From Advenella mimigardefordensis DPN7 (GTDB lineage Bacteria > Pseudomonadota > Gammaproteobacteria > Burkholderiales > Burkholderiaceae_B): 64,000 nt of DNA. How positions within the stretch are numbered: position 1 is the first letter of the stretch; each line of letters opens with the position of its first letter. This document shows positions 17,959 to 26,843 of the stretch, in pieces. The stretch spans positions 3,968,001 to 4,032,000 of the forward strand of contig NZ_CP003915.1 of the NCBI RefSeq assembly GCF_000521505.1, read 5' to 3'. The notes below the pieces were generated by a model. The model saw only the letters and a program-made list of their open reading frames with translations. It did no database searches and was not told where the DNA came from. The translations under genes were made by a program, and so were the position numbers.

Positions 17959-18138
17959 TCATGCACGTTGGTGCAGTGCGGGCAGCAGTGACACCGAATA
18001 GCAGAGCATCAGAAACGAGGCGAGCTCCAGTACAGCCGCGAACGCTGCCAGGCACATCGCCATAACCCGTAATGAATAATGACCTCGCAATAGCCTGTAC
18101 AGCACAATCCAGGGCGGACCATCGCGACTATCGGACAT
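17959..18138 (-). CDS. Small membrane protein, 59 residues
   Basis: A short open frame from ATG 18138 to TGA, with a strong Shine-Dalgarno GGAGG 7 bases before the start. The product opens with a charged stretch (SDSRDGPPW), then LYRLLRGHYSLRV and a hydrophobic segment (about residues 26-50). This resembles the first transmembrane helix of exporter-type ABC subunits, so it could be a truncated remnant, or a genuine small membrane protein. Nothing continues the homology downstream. It faces away from the LysR gene 354 bases off. Confidence 0.4.
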   Translation of the reverse strand: MSDSRDGPPWIVLYRLLRGHYSLRVMAMCLAAFAAVLELASFLMLCYSVSLLPALHQRA

Positions 18139-18491
18139 AGTTCGGCCTCCGGAAATAGAACGATAAATGGGAACATGACAGATCGTTTCAGCAACGAATC
18201 TTTATTACCTTGCGGCAGAGGGATAGAAGCCGACCGGCGGAGCAAGCTAACCAATTCGGTCAATGGATTCCCCGCATGCGAATTATTTATTTGGCGGTGG
18301 AAAAGAGATAGTCAGACTTCGACTATCAATCATGGATTTCGGTTCGCTCAACTCAGCGATTGATATGTCCACGATAAGGCTCATCATTAGCACAAATGTG
18401 ACTTACTATAATTTTCACTTATGGTAAGTGTCATATCCTAGGTTAATTTTACTTTGTACCGTATATTGCTAATAAAAAATTGGAGGCAAAC
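18139..18491. promoter_or_regulatory. Control region of the LysR-ABC cluster with inverted repeat
   Basis: A 15-base inverted repeat CACTTA-TGG-TAAGTG lies at 18416-18430, flanked on the left by TGACTTAC and on the right by TGTCA, so the symmetry extends partly. A TATAAT hexamer sits at 18407-18412, without a good -35. CACA-AA-TGTG at 18391-18400 is a second small dyad. This is a likely binding region for the LysR product or another regulator. Confidence 0.4.
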
Positions 18492-19454
18492 ATGACCAAG
18501 GCCACTTCCTTGGATATAAAAGCATTAAGAGTGTTTGAAGTACTCGCTACACATGGGAACTTTTCTTATGCCGCTAAAGAGCTGGGTATCAGCCAGTCAG
18601 CAGTATCTCAAGTGGTTTCGAATATTGAAGAAATATTGAAAACACAGGTGATTGATCGTAAGCGACGTCCGTTCAAATTGACGCCTGCCGGTATTTCACT
18701 AAGCCGCAAGGCAAAGCAGATTGTGGAAGACATGGATCGGCTGATCGCTCAGACACGGGAAGCCGCACTATTTAACCAAGTCGAGATCCGGTTGGGCATG
18801 ATCGATTCCTTTTCTGCAACGGTTGGCCCTTATGTTCTCAAATCAATGGTAACTAATACCAGCCGTATTCTGGCTTGGTCTGGTCTGTCACACACCCATT
18901 CAAACGGCCTTCTGAACCGGCAATTGGACCTCATTGTGTCGTCTGACCCGGTCGAGGATATGGATGACCTGATCAGGACCCGACTGTATCAGGAACCATT
19001 CCTGATCGTCGTATCGAAAGAAAAGGAAGGTCTGCTCGCAAAACAGGATCTGAATGTGTGCGCGCAGGCAATGCCCTTTATTCGATTTGCTTCACGTTCG
19101 CATTACGGCGGACAGATCGAACGTTACTTGCGTCGGTGCAATGTGAGCATTCCCCATTATCTGGAAATTGATTCGGCAGATGTGGTTATGGCGATGGTCG
19201 CCTCGGGACTGGGATGGACCATCACCTCGCCCTTATGTGTCGCCCAGGGGCTGTCTTTCTGGGACAAGATTGCCGTTCTACCCTTACCCGGGCCAGCATT
19301 ACAACGAACCGTTTATTTAATCTCCCGGCGAGGAGAGAACGAAGATGCCGCAGAAAAAATCTATCGAAGCAGTCGTCAGGCACTGGAGCAGCATGTTCTG
19401 CCCAGATTGCAGACAAAGATTCCATGGTTAAAAACCACTCAAAATCTATATTGA
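18492..19454 (+). CDS. LysR-family regulator
   Basis: A 320-residue regulator from ATG 18492, chosen over an in-frame ATG 12 bases upstream because GGAGG then lies 5 bases before the start. The N-terminal helix-turn-helix spans about residues 8-65 (ALRVFEVLATHGNFSYAAKE and GISQSAVSQVVSNIEEIL), and the effector-binding domain follows from about 90. It stands 15 bases ahead of the binding-protein gene in the same direction, so unlike most LysR genes it is not divergent but the first gene of the presumed operon. Confidence 0.87.
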   Translation: MTKATSLDIKALRVFEVLATHGNFSYAAKELGISQSAVSQVVSNIEEILKTQVIDRKRRPFKLTPAGISLSRKAKQIVEDMDRLIAQTREAALFNQVEIRLGMIDSFSATVGPYVLKSMVTNTSRILAWSGLSHTHSNGLLNRQLDLIVSSDPVEDMDDLIRTRLYQEPFLIVVSKEKEGLLAKQDLNVCAQAMPFIRFASRSHYGGQIERYLRRCNVSIPHYLEIDSADVVMAMVASGLGWTITSPLCVAQGLSFWDKIAVLPLPGPALQRTVYLISRRGENEDAAEKIYRSSRQALEQHVLPRLQTKIPWLKTTQNLY

Positions 19455-19469
19455 CTAAAGGAGGTCAAA

Positions 19470-20477
19470 GTGACATCAACTCATCGTCGCGCTTTTTTGA
19501 AAAATACTCTCGCAGGTGCTGGTGCTATTGGCCTGACCGGAACCGGACTGTTTGCCTCTGCCCAGGAAATGCAGAAAATGGCTTACGGCGGCTCACCCTG
19601 GCTTTCTCATTACCCCACGTATCTGGCAATCGAAAACGGCTTGCTCAAAAGAGAAGGCATTGATTTGCGCTGGGAATCATTCGTCACCGGCTCTGCTCGG
19701 CTAAGCGCCATGATGGCGGGAGACGTCGATCTGGCGGGATTTGGATCCATTTCGACCATGGCGCTGATGGCGCGTGGCGTCAAGCAATTCTATGTAGTCG
19801 GCGTACCGGAAAATTTCGGCAAGGTTGAGGGCCTTTTTGTCAGGGATGGCATCAACAGTATCGAAGATCTGAAAGGTAAAACAATTGGCACAGCATTTGC
19901 ATCCAGCACGCATCTGTTGGTATTGGATCTGATTGCCGCCAGCGGCATGACGCCCGACAAGGACATCAACGTTATCAACATCTCCGGACCCGAGATCATC
20001 GCCGCGATGAAATCAGGCCAGATCGATGCCTGCGCCGCATGGACACCCCAATTTAATATTTTGTCGGCAATGCCAGGCGTCAAGCTGCTGGCCGACGACC
20101 CAAGCTTCAGCTTGTACAAGGAATTCGGCACAACACCGGGGCCGGATCTGCTGGTGGTGAAAAAAACCTATACGGAATCCAACCCTCAGGCAGTCAAAAA
20201 CTTTATCAAAGCCTATTTCCAATCGTGCGAGATACTGAAAAACGAACCCGAAAAAGCGGTGCCGATTCTCAAAAAACTAACTAACCTGAACGATGCTGAG
20301 CAACTGGAAACGATTAAGGGAGCCGAGTGGTACACCCTGGCACAGCAAAAGGACCTGATGGCCAAAGACGGCAAGTTCGTCACGGGTCTTCAAAAACTGG
20401 CAGAGATGCTGGTGACCTACAAGCAGCTGGATCGCGCTCCCAAAGTAAGCGACTGGATCAACCCGGATTTCATCTGA
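19470..20477 (+). CDS. SsuA/TauA-type ABC binding protein with Tat signal
   Basis: A 335-residue binding protein starting at GTG, with a near-perfect AAAGGAGG 5 bases before it. Residues 6-11 are RRAFLK followed by a hydrophobic stretch ending ASAQE, a twin-arginine signal, so export of the folded protein is likely. The body has the NMT1/SsuA pattern: GGSPWLSHYPTYLAIENGLL, MMAGDVDLAGFGS, LKGKTIGTAFASSTHLL and MKSGQIDACAAWTP. Such receptors bind taurine, alkanesulfonates, nitrate or pyrimidines. The FAD oxidase gene at the end of the operon suggests an amine ligand, but this is inference. Confidence 0.85.
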   Translation: MTSTHRRAFLKNTLAGAGAIGLTGTGLFASAQEMQKMAYGGSPWLSHYPTYLAIENGLLKREGIDLRWESFVTGSARLSAMMAGDVDLAGFGSISTMALMARGVKQFYVVGVPENFGKVEGLFVRDGINSIEDLKGKTIGTAFASSTHLLVLDLIAASGMTPDKDINVINISGPEIIAAMKSGQIDACAAWTPQFNILSAMPGVKLLADDPSFSLYKEFGTTPGPDLLVVKKTYTESNPQAVKNFIKAYFQSCEILKNEPEKAVPILKKLTNLNDAEQLETIKGAEWYTLAQQKDLMAKDGKFVTGLQKLAEMLVTYKQLDRAPKVSDWINPDFI

Positions 20478-20512
20478 AATTCGATTTCACACAATAGCAG
20501 GAGTATCCAAGA

Positions 20513-21277
20513 ATGTCTTACGTTTCCAAAAAACGGGAGCTGGTCCTGATCAGTTGCGTATCAGTTGCCGTTTTCGTTTCGATCTGGGAAATGGTGTGTC
20601 GCTTCGGACTGGTCGACCCCATTTTTCTGCCTTCTCCATCCGAAGTAGTCCTACGCGGAATCCGAACCCTGAACGACGGCGTACTGCTATCCCATGTACT
20701 CGCATCCACCCGCAGGGTAATGGTCGGCTTTGCGCTGGCAGTCGCTGTCTCTATCCCCCTGGGGCTGGTTTTAGGCACATCCCGCCGATTTTGCGCCGTG
20801 TTTGATCCCATTATTTCGCTGATCCGGCCCTTGCCCTCCATGAGTTGGATACCCCTGTCTCTGCTTTGGTTCGGCATTACCGAAACACAGAAGTACAGTA
20901 TTGTTTTTATGGGAACAATCGCTCCCGCCCTTCTTTACGTGATCGAAGCCACTCGCAACGTTGATCAGGTATTGGTGCTGGCGGCCCGAAATCTGGGCGC
21001 CAGCCGGTTTCAGGTCATGCGAGAAGTGATCCTGCCGGCAAGTCTTGCACAGATCATTAGCGGGTTTAAGATCATTCTGGGACTGTCGTGGACTTGCGTT
21101 ATCTCCGCTGAACTGGTGTCTGCCAAAGAAGGACTGGGCTTCATGATCATGAATGGCAAAGAGTTTTTCCAGACCGACACCGTGGTGCTGGGCATGGTGA
21201 TGATCAGTATCACAGTATTGATTATTGATGTGATTCTGCGCCGCATTGAAAACCGCGTGCTGCGCTGGCAGCGTTAA
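20513..21277 (+). CDS. SsuC/TauC-type ABC permease
   Basis: A 254-residue permease with six transmembrane segments. DPIFLPSPSEVVLRG, the RPLPSMSWIPLSLLWFG block and the EAA loop LAARNLGASRFQVMREVILP are typical of the sulfonate/taurine/nitrate permease family. GGAG precedes the ATG by 9 bases. It follows the binding protein by 35 bases and precedes the ATPase by 11. Confidence 0.88.
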   Translation: MSYVSKKRELVLISCVSVAVFVSIWEMVCRFGLVDPIFLPSPSEVVLRGIRTLNDGVLLSHVLASTRRVMVGFALAVAVSIPLGLVLGTSRRFCAVFDPIISLIRPLPSMSWIPLSLLWFGITETQKYSIVFMGTIAPALLYVIEATRNVDQVLVLAARNLGASRFQVMREVILPASLAQIISGFKIILGLSWTCVISAELVSAKEGLGFMIMNGKEFFQTDTVVLGMVMISITVLIIDVILRRIENRVLRWQR

Positions 21278-21288
21278 GGAAAAGTGTC

Positions 21289-22053
21289 ATGATTAGCATT
21301 GAAAATGTGAGCAAGAGCTACGGAACATTGCATGTTCTGGATAAAGTGAACATCGAGGTCAAGAAAGGCGAATTCGTCGTGCTGCTGGGTGCATCCGGTT
21401 GCGGCAAATCAACGTTGATCAATCTGGTCGCCGGCTTTGTACGACCTTCCACCGGAAGGGTTGTCGTCAACGGTCACGAGGTCAGAGACGTTGATCCACA
21501 AAGTGGGATGGTCTTTCAGCAATACGCGCTATTTCCCTGGATGACCGTGCTAGAGAACGTCGCATTCGGCTTAAAACTCAAGGGCGTTTCAAAAAAGGAA
21601 CGCCACGAGATTGCACAAGAATATATCGATATGGTCGGACTGCGGTCTTTTGAAGATGCCTTTCCGAAAGCGCTGTCTGGCGGCATGCGTCAGCGTGTTT
21701 CGATTGCACGCGTGCTTGCCAATAATCCAGATGTGATCTTACTGGACGAGCCCTTTGCCGCGCTGGATGCAATGACACGGCAGGTACTGCAAGAACAATT
21801 GATCAGGATTTATGAGCAAAGCGGCAAAACCATTGTGTTTATCACCCATTCGATTGATGAGGCGCTATTACTATCCTCTCGCGTTATTGTGCTGGGATCC
21901 AGGCCTGGAAAGGTAGTACAGGATATACCAAATGATCTGCCTCATCCGCGCAATGCCAGCGTACAACTGTCGCCCCGGTTCAACGAACTGAAAGCACAGA
22001 TCTGGGACACGGTCCAGCACGAAGTGCAAAAGAGTCTGGAAGCTCGTACATAG
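21289..22053 (+). CDS. SsuB/TauB-type ABC ATPase
   Basis: A 254-residue ATP-binding subunit with Walker A GASGCGKST, Q-loop VFQQYALFPWMTVLENV, signature LSGGMRQRVSIARVL, Walker B VILLDEPFAALDAMTR and H-loop VFITHSIDEALLL, all intact. The pattern PFAALDAMTR is that of the nitrate/sulfonate/taurine importer ATPases. It completes the transporter with the two preceding genes. Confidence 0.9.
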   Translation: MISIENVSKSYGTLHVLDKVNIEVKKGEFVVLLGASGCGKSTLINLVAGFVRPSTGRVVVNGHEVRDVDPQSGMVFQQYALFPWMTVLENVAFGLKLKGVSKKERHEIAQEYIDMVGLRSFEDAFPKALSGGMRQRVSIARVLANNPDVILLDEPFAALDAMTRQVLQEQLIRIYEQSGKTIVFITHSIDEALLLSSRVIVLGSRPGKVVQDIPNDLPHPRNASVQLSPRFNELKAQIWDTVQHEVQKSLEART

Positions 22054-22081
22054 ATTTCTATAGAAAAAATCAAGGTTAAAC

Positions 22082-23386
22082 ATGTCGTCTAGAACAACTT
22101 ATCCCGTCTACGAAAGTCGGTCCGGGTGGAACGCTCTGTTGCCTGCGCGAACAGCAAAGACAGCTATTGCAATTGAAAAAAAATACGATTTTATCGTGAT
22201 TGGAGCCGGATACACGGGGCTGGCGGCTGCGCGCAGGCTGGCAGAATTGAACTCATCGGCCAGCATTCTGGTGCTGGAGGCGGGTATCGTTGGCGAGGGT
22301 TCCTCGGCCCGAAACTCAGGGTTTGTCATCGCCCTGCCCCATAATACCAATATGTCGGGGCATATCAGCCCGGCAGAAATCGCGCAAAAGCAAATTCGGG
22401 TCTATGACGGTGGATTGCGCTGGCTCAAAGGGCTGGTTGATACCCATCAAATTGATTGCGGCTGGAACCCACAAGGCAAGTACCACGGCGCGGCAACTGA
22501 GGAAGGCGCCGTCAGCCTGCAAAATACGGCCCGTCAATATGACAAATGGGGTGTGGAGTATCAGGAGATATCCCAGACCCAGCTTTCAGAACGTCTGGGA
22601 ACCCGCTACTACCGCTTTGCGATTCAAACCAATAGCAATGTTTTTATGCAACCTGCTGCGCTCATTCGAGGCTTGGCCGATCATTTACCAGCCAACGTCA
22701 CATTGCTGGAGAACTGCCCGGTATTATCGGTAGAACAAGGTCGGGAGCAAGGCGTTCGCACGGCACGGGGGCTGATTCTAGGGGCAAAAATCATTGTTGC
22801 CAACAACGGGTTCGCCCGCAAGCTGGGGTTTCTCAAAGACCGCATGTTTACAATCTTTACCTATGCGGCGATCACACCAGAGCTGGATCCAGAACAACTC
22901 GCGCTACATGGAAGCGAGCCCGAATGGGGCCTGATACCTGCCAACCGTATGGGCACCACGCTGCGAAAAATTCAGAACAAGCGCTTTATGGTAAGAAGTG
23001 CCTATTCTTATGAAAAGCCACAGACCGGCAGTTCCGTTCTGGAACTGTTGACCGATTGCTATCGTCGACGCTATCCCGCCGCGAGAAGTCATCAATTCGA
23101 GCACCTGTGGGGTGGAGTTACGGCCTTAACGCGTAACGGCGCAACCTATTTTGGCGAAATGGCCCCCAATCTTTATGCCTCTGTAGGATGCAATGGCGCC
23201 GGCGTCCTGAAAGGCACCTGCTACGGCAAACTGCTGGCGGAACTTATTTTGGGACATCGCACGCAGGAGCTTGCAGACGTCCTGGCCATGGAAAAACCAA
23301 GCTGGCTCCCTCCCGAACCGCTACGGGGCGCAGCTGTCAAAACCGCCATTTACCTGCAGAAGCGAAAAGCGGGGGCTGAACGATAA
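22082..23386 (+). CDS. FAD-dependent oxidoreductase, DAO family
   Basis: A 434-residue flavoenzyme. The dinucleotide-binding motif VIGAGYTGLAAARRL begins near residue 39, followed by GEGSSARNSGFVIALPHN, the FAD-contacting arginine/serine block of the glycine/D-amino acid oxidase group. Near the C-terminus HLWGGVTALTRNGATYFGEM and VGCNGAGVLKGTCYGKLLAE form the second FAD site. No signal peptide is seen, so it is cytoplasmic. It sits 28 bases after the ATPase gene, so it probably oxidises an amine, imino acid or N-methyl compound carried by that importer, passing electrons to oxygen or a dehydrogenase acceptor. Confidence 0.85.
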   Translation: MSSRTTYPVYESRSGWNALLPARTAKTAIAIEKKYDFIVIGAGYTGLAAARRLAELNSSASILVLEAGIVGEGSSARNSGFVIALPHNTNMSGHISPAEIAQKQIRVYDGGLRWLKGLVDTHQIDCGWNPQGKYHGAATEEGAVSLQNTARQYDKWGVEYQEISQTQLSERLGTRYYRFAIQTNSNVFMQPAALIRGLADHLPANVTLLENCPVLSVEQGREQGVRTARGLILGAKIIVANNGFARKLGFLKDRMFTIFTYAAITPELDPEQLALHGSEPEWGLIPANRMGTTLRKIQNKRFMVRSAYSYEKPQTGSSVLELLTDCYRRRYPAARSHQFEHLWGGVTALTRNGATYFGEMAPNLYASVGCNGAGVLKGTCYGKLLAELILGHRTQELADVLAMEKPSWLPPEPLRGAAVKTAIYLQKRKAGAER

Positions 23387-23446
23387 TTCAGGGTTGTCGG
23401 TGTTCATGTCAAGTGAGCATTTCGTTTTTGAATAAAAATGACTGCC

Positions 23447-23480
23447 TGCCGATGAGAACCATGCCCGGTTCTGACCGGCA
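23447..23480 (-). terminator. Possible terminator between converging genes
   Basis: On the minus strand TGCCG-GTC-AGAACC, a 6-base loop, GGTTCT-CAT-CGGCA gives an 11-pair stem with an internal 3x3 loop; ATTTTTA follows about nine bases later. Not a classical terminator, but it is well placed after the aldolase gene. Confidence 0.35.
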
Positions 23481-23547
23481 GTGTCACCTAATGCGACACA
23501 TGCCCAAGGCCATACGATTGATGCGCCCGTCAGGCATTTCTCTGCAA

Positions 23548-24309
23548 TCAGGAAAACGCGCCCACCAACCCATCCGCCGCCTTCGCCAGCAGCGCGACAT
23601 CCATACCTACCGCGGTGAACAGCGAACCACATTCCATATAATGACGGGCCAGTTGCGTATCCAGAGTAAGAGTGCCCGGCGCTTTACCCAGCGCCCGCAC
23701 CAGCCTGATTGCATCTTCTATGGCGCTTTGCACTTCGTGATGACCCGGGTTGCCCAGATGGCCCATACTGGCGGAAAGATCGGCCGGCCCGATGAAAACA
23801 CCGTCAACCCCATCCACCCGGGTGATCGCTTCCAGATTATCCAGTCCTTCCTGCGTTTCTACCTGCACCAGCAGACACAGTTCGCTTTCGCATTCGTGCA
23901 TGTAATTTTTATTTCGACCGAAATGACTGGCGCGCATGGTGCCGCCCACGCCCCTGTTCCCTCGCGGCGGATAGCGCATACCAGCTACCGCCCGGGCTGC
24001 CTCTTCTGCATTCTGAACGTAAGGTATCAACAATGTTTGCGCCCCGATATCAAGAAAGCGCTTTTGCTGGATGGCGTCGTTCCACGACGGTCGAACAGCA
24101 GCCGATACCGGATAGGCTGCGGCAGACTGCAATTGAGCAAGAACGCCAGAGACGTCGTTCGGCGAATGTTCTGTGTCCAGCAATAGCCAGTCAAAGCCCG
24201 CACCCGCGACAATTTCAGCACTGTACGCATTGCACAGCGAAACCCATAAGCCCAGTTGGTGTTGTTTCTGAGCCAGGGCATGCTTGAAGCTGTTTTTGTT
24301 TACACTCAT
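23548..24309 (-). CDS. HpcH/HpaI-family aldolase
   Basis: A 253-residue class II (metal-dependent) pyruvate aldolase. GFDWLLLDTEHSPND carries the conserved Asp/Glu-His block, the metal Glu/Asp pair follows in LVQVETQEGLDNLEAI and GVDGVFIGPADLSASMG. HpaI cleaves 4-hydroxy-2-oxo acids such as 4-hydroxy-2-oxoheptane-1,7-dioate into pyruvate and an aldehyde. AAGGAA precedes the ATG. It is the last gene of a six-gene minus-strand operon and lies directly after an HpaH-type hydratase, whose product would be its substrate. Confidence 0.87.
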   Translation of the reverse strand: MSVNKNSFKHALAQKQHQLGLWVSLCNAYSAEIVAGAGFDWLLLDTEHSPNDVSGVLAQLQSAAAYPVSAAVRPSWNDAIQQKRFLDIGAQTLLIPYVQNAEEAARAVAGMRYPPRGNRGVGGTMRASHFGRNKNYMHECESELCLLVQVETQEGLDNLEAITRVDGVDGVFIGPADLSASMGHLGNPGHHEVQSAIEDAIRLVRALGKAPGTLTLDTQLARHYMECGSLFTAVGMDVALLAKAADGLVGAFS

Positions 24310-24327
24310 ATCTGTTCCTTCCCCCGA

Positions 24328-25113
24328 TCAGGTAAAGCTGACTGAGATGCTGCCCAGCGTACCGAAATCTGCGTGTATCACATCGCCTTTGGCGACAGTA
24401 ACGGTACGGGTGAACGATCCGGCCAGAATGACGTGCCCTTTTTCCAGCACACCGCCAAACTCCGCAATTTTATTCGCGAGCCATACCACGCCCATCGCAG
24501 GGTGCCCAAGAACCGCTGCGGATACGCCCGATTCTTCGATCGTGCCATTCTTGTACAAAAGCGCACTGGCCCAGCGCAGGTCAATATCCATCGGGCGTAC
24601 CACCCGGCCCCCCAACACAACTGCCGCCGAGGCCGCATTATCAGCAATATTGTCCACGATCCTTCGCGGGTATTGCGTACGCCCGTCGACCAGCTCCAGC
24701 GAAGGCTGCACGAACGCCGTCGCATCCAGTACATCGAACAGCGACACGTTGGGGCCTCTGAGCTGTTTTCCCAGCACGAACGCCAGTTCAACTTCAACTC
24801 TGGGAACGATAAAGCGGTCTGCGGGAATACGATCACCATCGTAATAAAACATATTATCCAGCAAATGTCCGTAATCGGGCTCGTCTATGCCAAGCGTAGA
24901 TTGCATTGCCCGGGACGTCAGTCCGATCTTGTGCCCTTTTAGTACCGCGCCGTTCGCAATCTTGTCGGCAATGACCAGTTTCTGTATTTCATACGCATCC
25001 GCAATATCCAGGCCGGGAAACGTAACGTCAAGTTGCGTAACCGGAGTCACACTGGCTTCTGCATCCAGTAGCAGTCGCATGGCTTTTTGATGTGTTTGCT
25101 TGCTGAGCATCAT
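24328..25113 (-). CDS. 2-Oxo-hept-4-ene-1,7-dioate hydratase-like enzyme (HpaH type)
   Basis: A 261-residue hydratase of the HpaH/MhpD family. VLKGHKIGLTSRAMQ, EPDYGHLLDNMFYYDGD, RVEVELAFVLGKQLRG and LGHPAMGVVWLANKIAEFGG are its hallmark blocks; the acidic residues in EVELAF bind the divalent cation. The family adds water to 2-hydroxydienoates to give 4-hydroxy-2-oxo acids, the substrate class of the aldolase encoded downstream. The start codon directly follows the stop of the FAH-family gene, so the two are coupled. The dicarboxylate (HpaH) reading is preferred over MhpD by overall resemblance, not by a decisive residue. Confidence 0.83.
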   Translation of the reverse strand: MMLSKQTHQKAMRLLLDAEASVTPVTQLDVTFPGLDIADAYEIQKLVIADKIANGAVLKGHKIGLTSRAMQSTLGIDEPDYGHLLDNMFYYDGDRIPADRFIVPRVEVELAFVLGKQLRGPNVSLFDVLDATAFVQPSLELVDGRTQYPRRIVDNIADNAASAAVVLGGRVVRPMDIDLRWASALLYKNGTIEESGVSAAVLGHPAMGVVWLANKIAEFGGVLEKGHVILAGSFTRTVTVAKGDVIHADFGTLGSISVSFT

Positions 25114-25974
25114 TCACCCGTTTTTAATCGTGTTTTTCAGAATGCCGATAGCCGGCGCCTCTACTTCAACCACATCCCCTTCGCGCAGGAACTTAGGCGG
25201 GTCGAACCGGATGCCGGCACCGGTCGGTGTACCGGTAGATATCACATCCCCTGGCTCCAGCGTGGTCCATTTGGAGATATAGTGAATCAAGAATGCAAAG
25301 GAGAACATCAGGTTTGCGGTGTTATCACGCTGGCGTTCTTCGCCGTTCACGCGCGTAATGATTTCAAGATTGTCATAGCTGGAAAATTCATCGGAGGTGA
25401 CCAGCCAGGGTCCGGCTGAGCCACTACGGTCAAAGTTTTTCCCTTGCGTCACGTTGAATTTCCCGTGCCTTAACCAGTCACGTACGCTGCCTTCATTCAG
25501 GCAGGTCAGGCCGGCAATATGAGAAAGCGCATCCTGCTCGGCAATACGCCTACCGCGTTTTCCAATGACAATTGCAATTTCACCTTCATAATCAAGCTGT
25601 TGTGATTCCTCAACCGGACAGATCAACGGCTGCCCGTGACCCGTAATGGAGGACGCGAACCTCGGGAATACGCTGGGATAGGCGGGAGCCGCAGTGCCGT
25701 CCTTATATTCTTCATTGCGATGGTGATAATTGACCCCCACACAAATGATTTTTCCAGGATCGGGTACGGGTGGCAGAAAATGCAGCTCATCCAGACGATA
25801 GCGAGGCGCATCGTCAGGCAGCGAGTGACCGAAAGCGGCCAGTTTCCCACTGCCGAGCAGTTCATTGACAGTACGAGCGTCCGGCCCGAGAACGTCGGTC
25901 AGGTCAACGACTTCCTGATCAATGACGATACCGAATCGTGCCTTGTTTTTTATCACAAAAGAAACTATTTTCAT
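25114..25974 (-). CDS. Fumarylacetoacetate hydrolase-family protein
   Basis: A 286-residue protein. GVNYHHRNEE (about 75-84), DYEGEIAIVIGKRGRRI (about 125-141) and GDVISTGTPTGAGI (about 240) are the core FAH motifs; the acidic residues that hold Mg2+ or Ca2+ are present. Members are hydrolases, isomerases or decarboxylases of oxo-acids, e.g. the HpaG decarboxylase-isomerase that forms the substrate of an HpaH hydratase. Its place just before the hydratase gene fits such a role. Start overlaps the stop of the amidohydrolase gene by four bases (ATGA). Confidence 0.85.
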   Translation of the reverse strand: MKIVSFVIKNKARFGIVIDQEVVDLTDVLGPDARTVNELLGSGKLAAFGHSLPDDAPRYRLDELHFLPPVPDPGKIICVGVNYHHRNEEYKDGTAAPAYPSVFPRFASSITGHGQPLICPVEESQQLDYEGEIAIVIGKRGRRIAEQDALSHIAGLTCLNEGSVRDWLRHGKFNVTQGKNFDRSGSAGPWLVTSDEFSSYDNLEIITRVNGEERQRDNTANLMFSFAFLIHYISKWTTLEPGDVISTGTPTGAGIRFDPPKFLREGDVVEVEAPAIGILKNTIKNG

Positions 25975-26843
25975 TTATCAAATCCAAAGAAGGCGGCCGG
26001 ATTATCAACCAGTATTTTTTTCAGCAAGGCATCGGAAGGGGCATAACGGTATAACTGCTCAACCAGATCACCTTCATTGGGCGGTTGTTTGACCGATACC
26101 GGGTGCGGCCAGTCGCTACCCCAAACGATACGATCGGGCGCAGATTCAATGTAGGCCTGGGCGATGGGAACCACGTCATCCCAGGGCGCGCCGTCGCGTG
26201 ATACTTTTTCTGTCAGTGACAACATGACCCAGACATTCCCTTTTTTCAGGAGTTCCAGAACCGCGTTCAGGCTGGGATCGGCAGTACCCAGGCGCGGATC
26301 CGGCCGCCCCATATGATCCAGCATCACCGGAATATCCAGTGACTGGAACATGGGGAGCTGATCCATAATGCCCGTGGCTTCCGGCTGGAATTTCGCGTAC
26401 CAGCCCAATTCCCGAATGCGGGCGATCGCATGCGCAAATTCTTTTTCCGACATGCTCACGCCCAGTCCCTGGCGATTGAAGCGGGCACCTTTTATGCCAG
26501 CAGCATCCAGCTTTTCGAGTTCATTGTCCGTGCCATCGAGCAGAACAAGTGCATTCGCACATCCACGATAACCCGGTCCGGCGGCCTGCAGCGCGTCCAG
26601 AACCACCTGATGGTCGGCTCCGTAGGTGGTGGCCTGGACAATCACACCTCGTTCTATTCCCAATGTCCGATGCAAGCGCAAGGCCGCGTCTATCGTGGCT
26701 GTCGGCATTTCATAGGCTGCACCGGCCCTCACGGGATACTGCGTCGCCGGTCCGAAAACATGGAACTGACTGTCGCAACTGCTGGCGGGCGGCTTGGGGT
26801 TGGGCGCGCGCGGATTCGGGTCAAAAGGCAGATAATCAGGCAT
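25971..26843 (-). CDS. COG3618 amidohydrolase (lactonase/PDC-hydrolase-like)
   Basis: A 290-residue TIM-barrel amidohydrolase related to 2-pyrone-4,6-dicarboxylate hydrolase (LigI) and aldonolactonases. The first-strand motif reads CDSQFHVFGP, so the usual HxH is QxH; further barrel residues are in GVIVQATTYGADH, PVMLDHMGRPDP and RIVWGSDWPHP (the Asp after strand eight). LigI-type members can work without metal. In this operon it may open a lactone or pyrone intermediate. It overlaps RidA by 8 bases and the FAH gene by 4. Confidence 0.82.
   Translation of the reverse strand: MPDYLPFDPNPRAPNPKPPASSCDSQFHVFGPATQYPVRAGAAYEMPTATIDAALRLHRTLGIERGVIVQATTYGADHQVVLDALQAAGPGYRGCANALVLLDGTDNELEKLDAAGIKGARFNRQGLGVSMSEKEFAHAIARIRELGWYAKFQPEATGIMDQLPMFQSLDIPVMLDHMGRPDPRLGTADPSLNAVLELLKKGNVWVMLSLTEKVSRDGAPWDDVVPIAQAYIESAPDRIVWGSDWPHPVSVKQPPNEGDLVEQLYRYAPSDALLKKILVDNPAAFFGFDK

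Noticed and set aside
23447..23480. Long imperfect hairpin as a possible small RNA
   Set aside because: Placement between converging genes makes a terminator role simpler; no promoter was seen.
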